Part shown: positions 62,196-64,000 of the stretch, piece after piece
Numbering within the stretch: the first letter of the stretch is position 1
Layout of the letters: the number at the start of each line of letters is the position of its first letter
Assembly: GCA_002295885.1 (NCBI GenBank)
Contig: DBGM01000037.1
Coordinates: forward strand, 45,468 to 109,467
From: Phycisphaerales bacterium UBA854
GTDB taxonomy: Bacteria > Planctomycetota > Phycisphaerae > Phycisphaerales > SM1A02
DNA length: 64,000 nucleotides
Direction of reading: 5' to 3'
Notes under the pieces: generated by a model
The model's database searches: none
The model's input: only the letters and a program-made list of their open reading frames with translations
Told to the model about the DNA's origin: nothing
Made by a program: the position numbers and the translations under genes

Positions 62196-62495
62196 CTACT
62201 TGGTCCCTTCGGGCCCGCCGTGTTCGATGTACTTGTCGTGGATCGCCTGGGTGAGGTCGACTCCCGTGATGTTGGCCAGCGTGGCAAGCCAGGCCATCAC
62301 ATCCGCGAACTCCTCGGCCAGGTTTTCCTGCTTTCCGTCGCCCCGGGCCTGTTTGGCCAGGGCTTCGGCCAATTCGCCGAACTCCTCGGCGAACCAGAGG
62401 AAGGTGGGGGCGACACCCCGGGCCGCGTCGGTGTCGTGGTACCGATCGCGAATGAGGTTCTGGAAATGGGCGATGGTCATTTTCTGTTCAGTCAT
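62196..62495 (-). CDS. MazG-like nucleotide pyrophosphohydrolase
   Basis: 99 residues with the all-alpha NTP-PPase motif: EEFGELAEAL and EEFADVMAWL carry the acidic residues that bind Mg. Such small proteins hydrolyse non-canonical or surplus NTPs. ATG 62495 is taken; ATG 62504 and 62480 are possible. Just upstream of trpA and almost touching it, so co-transcribed. Confidence 0.88.
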   Translation of the reverse strand: MTEQKMTIAHFQNLIRDRYHDTDAARGVAPTFLWFAEEFGELAEALAKQARGDGKQENLAEEFADVMAWLATLANITGVDLTQAIHDKYIEHGGPEGTK

Positions 62496-62534
62496 GCCGT
62501 CCATGGTACCAGTCGGTGGAAGTTCGGAATTCAC

Positions 62535-62563
62535 TTGTCCCATCGCGGGATGCTGCCTATGTT
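62535..62563 (+). promoter_or_regulatory. Promoter of the fasciclin-CIA30 gene
   Basis: TTGTCC (62535-62540), a 17-base spacer and TATGTT (62558-62563), 40 bases before ATG 62604. Confidence 0.6.
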
Positions 62564-62603
62564 GATGAACCACCCCCGAATCCTCATCGCAGGAAGGAAT
62601 CAC

Positions 62604-63878
62604 ATGCTGCTCGCCGAAACCGTCGTGCTCGCTGCCTCGTTGTCCGTCGTCTCCCAGCCCACCGTGGTGGAGATCGCGGCCGGCAACGACCAGTTCTCCA
62701 CCCTCGTCGCCGCCGTGAAGGCGGCCGGTCTGGCCGATGCGTTGGCCGCCGAAGGTCCCTACACCGTCTTTGCTCCCACCAACGACGCCTTCGCCCGGCT
62801 CGACGGCGAAGTCGTGGAGTACCTTCTCAGCGATGCGGGCCGGTCCGATCTCGGACGCATCCTGCTTCATCACGTGGTGCCTGGTCGGCTCGATGCCGGA
62901 GTGCTTGTGGGACGCGACGAGGTCACCACGCTCGCCGACACGACACTGGCGTTGGAAGTGGCCCGTGACCGACTGCTGGTCGGCGAGGCCGTCGTGCAGA
63001 CGGCGGACATCGCCGGATCCAACGGAGTCATTCACGTCATCGACCGGGTGCTGCTTCCGCCGGTTCAGCAATCGCCCCTGGAATCCCTGCTGGTGAACGC
63101 CATCGAGCGTGGGGCGCCGATGTTCAACAACAACAATCCCGAAGCCTGTGCCGCCGTCTACGCGACCGCCCTGGAGGCCGTTGCCGCCGTCGATGGATTC
63201 GGCCTGGATGCACCTTCCCGTGCCACCCTTGCGGCCCGGCTCGAGGAGATCGCCATGGACGCGGACGTCACCGAGCGTGCCTGGTCCTACCGTCGCATCA
63301 TGGACGCATTGCTGAGCGGCCAGATGCAGATGGACAGCCGGTCCCGGCCCGCATCCGGAGGTACCGGTCGGATGTTGTACGACTTCGAGGATCCGTCCAG
63401 CGTCCGCCGGTTCGGCGTGGTCGTGGACGGCGTCATGGGCGGGCTCTCCACTGGCCGCATCCGCTCGGGAGACGGCACGCTGATCTTCGATGGAGAGACG
63501 TCGCTTCGGAACAACGGAGGCTTCTCCTCCATGCGGGCGGCGCTGCCCGACGGCAGCTGCGAAGGTGCCGATGCGCTTCGGGTTCGCTTCAAGGGGGACG
63601 GTCGCACCTGGATCATCGGTACCCGGGGTTCGCGGAACATGCGGGGCGACTCCTACTGGACCCGCTTCGACACCATCGACGGCCAGTGGATGGACGTGGT
63701 GGTCCCCATCGACGAGATGGTGCGGACCAGCTTCGGCCAGCCGCTCCGGGGCCGGATCACCCCCGATCAGGTTCGCGGCATCGAGTTCTACATCTACGAC
63801 AAGAAGGCGGGCCCGTTCCGACTGGAAATCGACACCATCGAGGCCGTCACCGGCGGTGGTGCCGGCAACGAGGTCTGA
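62604..63878 (+). CDS. Exported fasciclin-CIA30 fusion protein
   Basis: 424 residues. A probable signal peptide (1-18) is followed by a fasciclin (FAS1) domain (about 20-150) with GPYTVFAPTNDAFARL and the HHVVPG and NGVIHVIDRVLLP motifs, then a helical linker (155-250) and a CIA30-like beta domain (about 255-420) with MLYDFEDPSS, VDGVMGGLSTG and the C-terminal YDKKAGPFRLEIDTIEA. FAS1 domains mediate adhesion; CIA30 domains bind carbohydrate-like or assembly partners. This pairing is unusual. AGGAAGGA precedes ATG by 6 bases. Confidence 0.88.
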   Translation: MLLAETVVLAASLSVVSQPTVVEIAAGNDQFSTLVAAVKAAGLADALAAEGPYTVFAPTNDAFARLDGEVVEYLLSDAGRSDLGRILLHHVVPGRLDAGVLVGRDEVTTLADTTLALEVARDRLLVGEAVVQTADIAGSNGVIHVIDRVLLPPVQQSPLESLLVNAIERGAPMFNNNNPEACAAVYATALEAVAAVDGFGLDAPSRATLAARLEEIAMDADVTERAWSYRRIMDALLSGQMQMDSRSRPASGGTGRMLYDFEDPSSVRRFGVVVDGVMGGLSTGRIRSGDGTLIFDGETSLRNNGGFSSMRAALPDGSCEGADALRVRFKGDGRTWIIGTRGSRNMRGDSYWTRFDTIDGQWMDVVVPIDEMVRTSFGQPLRGRITPDQVRGIEFYIYDKKAGPFRLEIDTIEAVTGGGAGNEV

Positions 63879-63887
63879 ACCCACCGC

Positions 63888-63915
63888 TTGCCACCGGTTG
63901 CGGGTGTGGTATCCT
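63888..63915 (+). promoter_or_regulatory. Promoter of tRNA-Val
   Basis: TTGCCA (63888-63893), a 16-base spacer and TATCCT (63910-63915) put the transcription start near 63922, 3 bases before the tRNA 5' end. Confidence 0.6.
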
Positions 63916-63924
63916 CTCCGAATC

Positions 63925-63998
63925 GGGCCATTGGCGCAGTTGGCTAGCGCGCTTGTATGACACACAAGAGGTCACTGGTTCAAGTCCAGTATGGCCCA
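63925..63998 (+). tRNA. tRNA-Val (anticodon GAC)
   Basis: A 74-base tRNA: acceptor GGGCCAT pairs with ATGGCCC, anticodon stem CTTGT/ACAAG encloses ATGACAC with anticodon GAC, and the T arm has GTTCAAGTC. Discriminator A at 63998; CCA is not encoded. The window ends two bases later. Confidence 0.95.
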
Positions 63999-64000
63999 CT

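Noticed and set aside
62196..63965. A 589-codon minus-strand frame reaching back from the MazG-like gene
   Set aside because: Only the last 99 codons look coding (MazG motif). The rest is antisense to the fasciclin-CIA30 gene.
1..64000. Prophage, insertion sequence or integrated element
   Set aside because: No transposase, integrase, phage structural gene or terminal repeat is seen, and neither tRNA gene has an integrase beside it within the window.

Overview
The window looks like ordinary chromosome of a Planctomycetota bacterium, most likely class Phycisphaerae. This is inferred from three things: the high GC content; two large secreted proteins that carry the paired calcium-loop (dockerin-like) motif ending in DLL-VIADWG plus GACC cysteine modules; and a membrane protein ending in the zinc ribbon CPECGYDLTGT...CPECG. 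I recognise all three as typical of that lineage. No phage, insertion sequence, CRISPR array or rRNA operon is visible.

Layout. 0-4.7 kb: tail of an unknown gene, then on the minus strand a membrane PIN/TRAM protein, guaA, an RsbW-like kinase, a STAS protein and an orphan MlaE permease. 4.7-10.6 kb: the conserved ffs-dnaX-ybaB-recR order, then rpoN, with frr and pyrH convergent to it. 10.8-20.7 kb: an eight-gene, tightly overlapping operon (VWA protein, TolQ, two TolR/ExbD, and large envelope proteins of unknown function). 20.7-23.6 kb: small unknown genes, a response regulator and a zinc-ribbon membrane protein. 23.7-30.1 kb: two big secreted cysteine/dockerin-type proteins on the minus strand, each with a clear terminator. 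30.2-34.5 kb: an ArsR-type regulator, tRNA-Leu(CAA), a DUF1573 protein, ispD and a GT2-GtrA glycosyltransferase. 34.5-38.5 kb: uvrA and an ABC-2 permease on the minus strand. 38.7-48.6 kb: a second unusual operon with three SPFH (HflK/HflC-like) proteins, an ABC ATPase, a large ABC-2 permease and a membrane-anchored helical-repeat protein. 48.6-64 kb: housekeeping genes (FAH-family hydrolase, yidD, rnpA, ClC, rpoZ-like, coaC, ACT protein, rpoD, dnaG, rpmB, clpX, SHOCT protein, tig, trpA, MazG-like), a fasciclin-CIA30 fusion and tRNA-Val(GAC).

The two best candidates for undescribed systems are the VWA-TolQ-TolR-TolR operon (a proton-driven envelope machine with no recognisable TonB, TolA or MotB effector) and the SPFH-SPFH-SPFH-ABC operon (membrane-scaffold proteins translationally coupled to each other and followed by an exporter). 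At small scale, dnaX carries a run of ten A followed at once by a stop in the -1 frame. This is the layout of programmed slippage that makes the short gamma clamp-loader subunit.

Gene organisation is very compact. Starts overlap stops as ATGA or GTGA at many junctions, and convergent genes usually meet within 10 bp or overlap. Several genes share a promoter-like element, GCTA followed by SMHT (for example GCTAGAAT, GCTACCAT), usually with no good -35 box.
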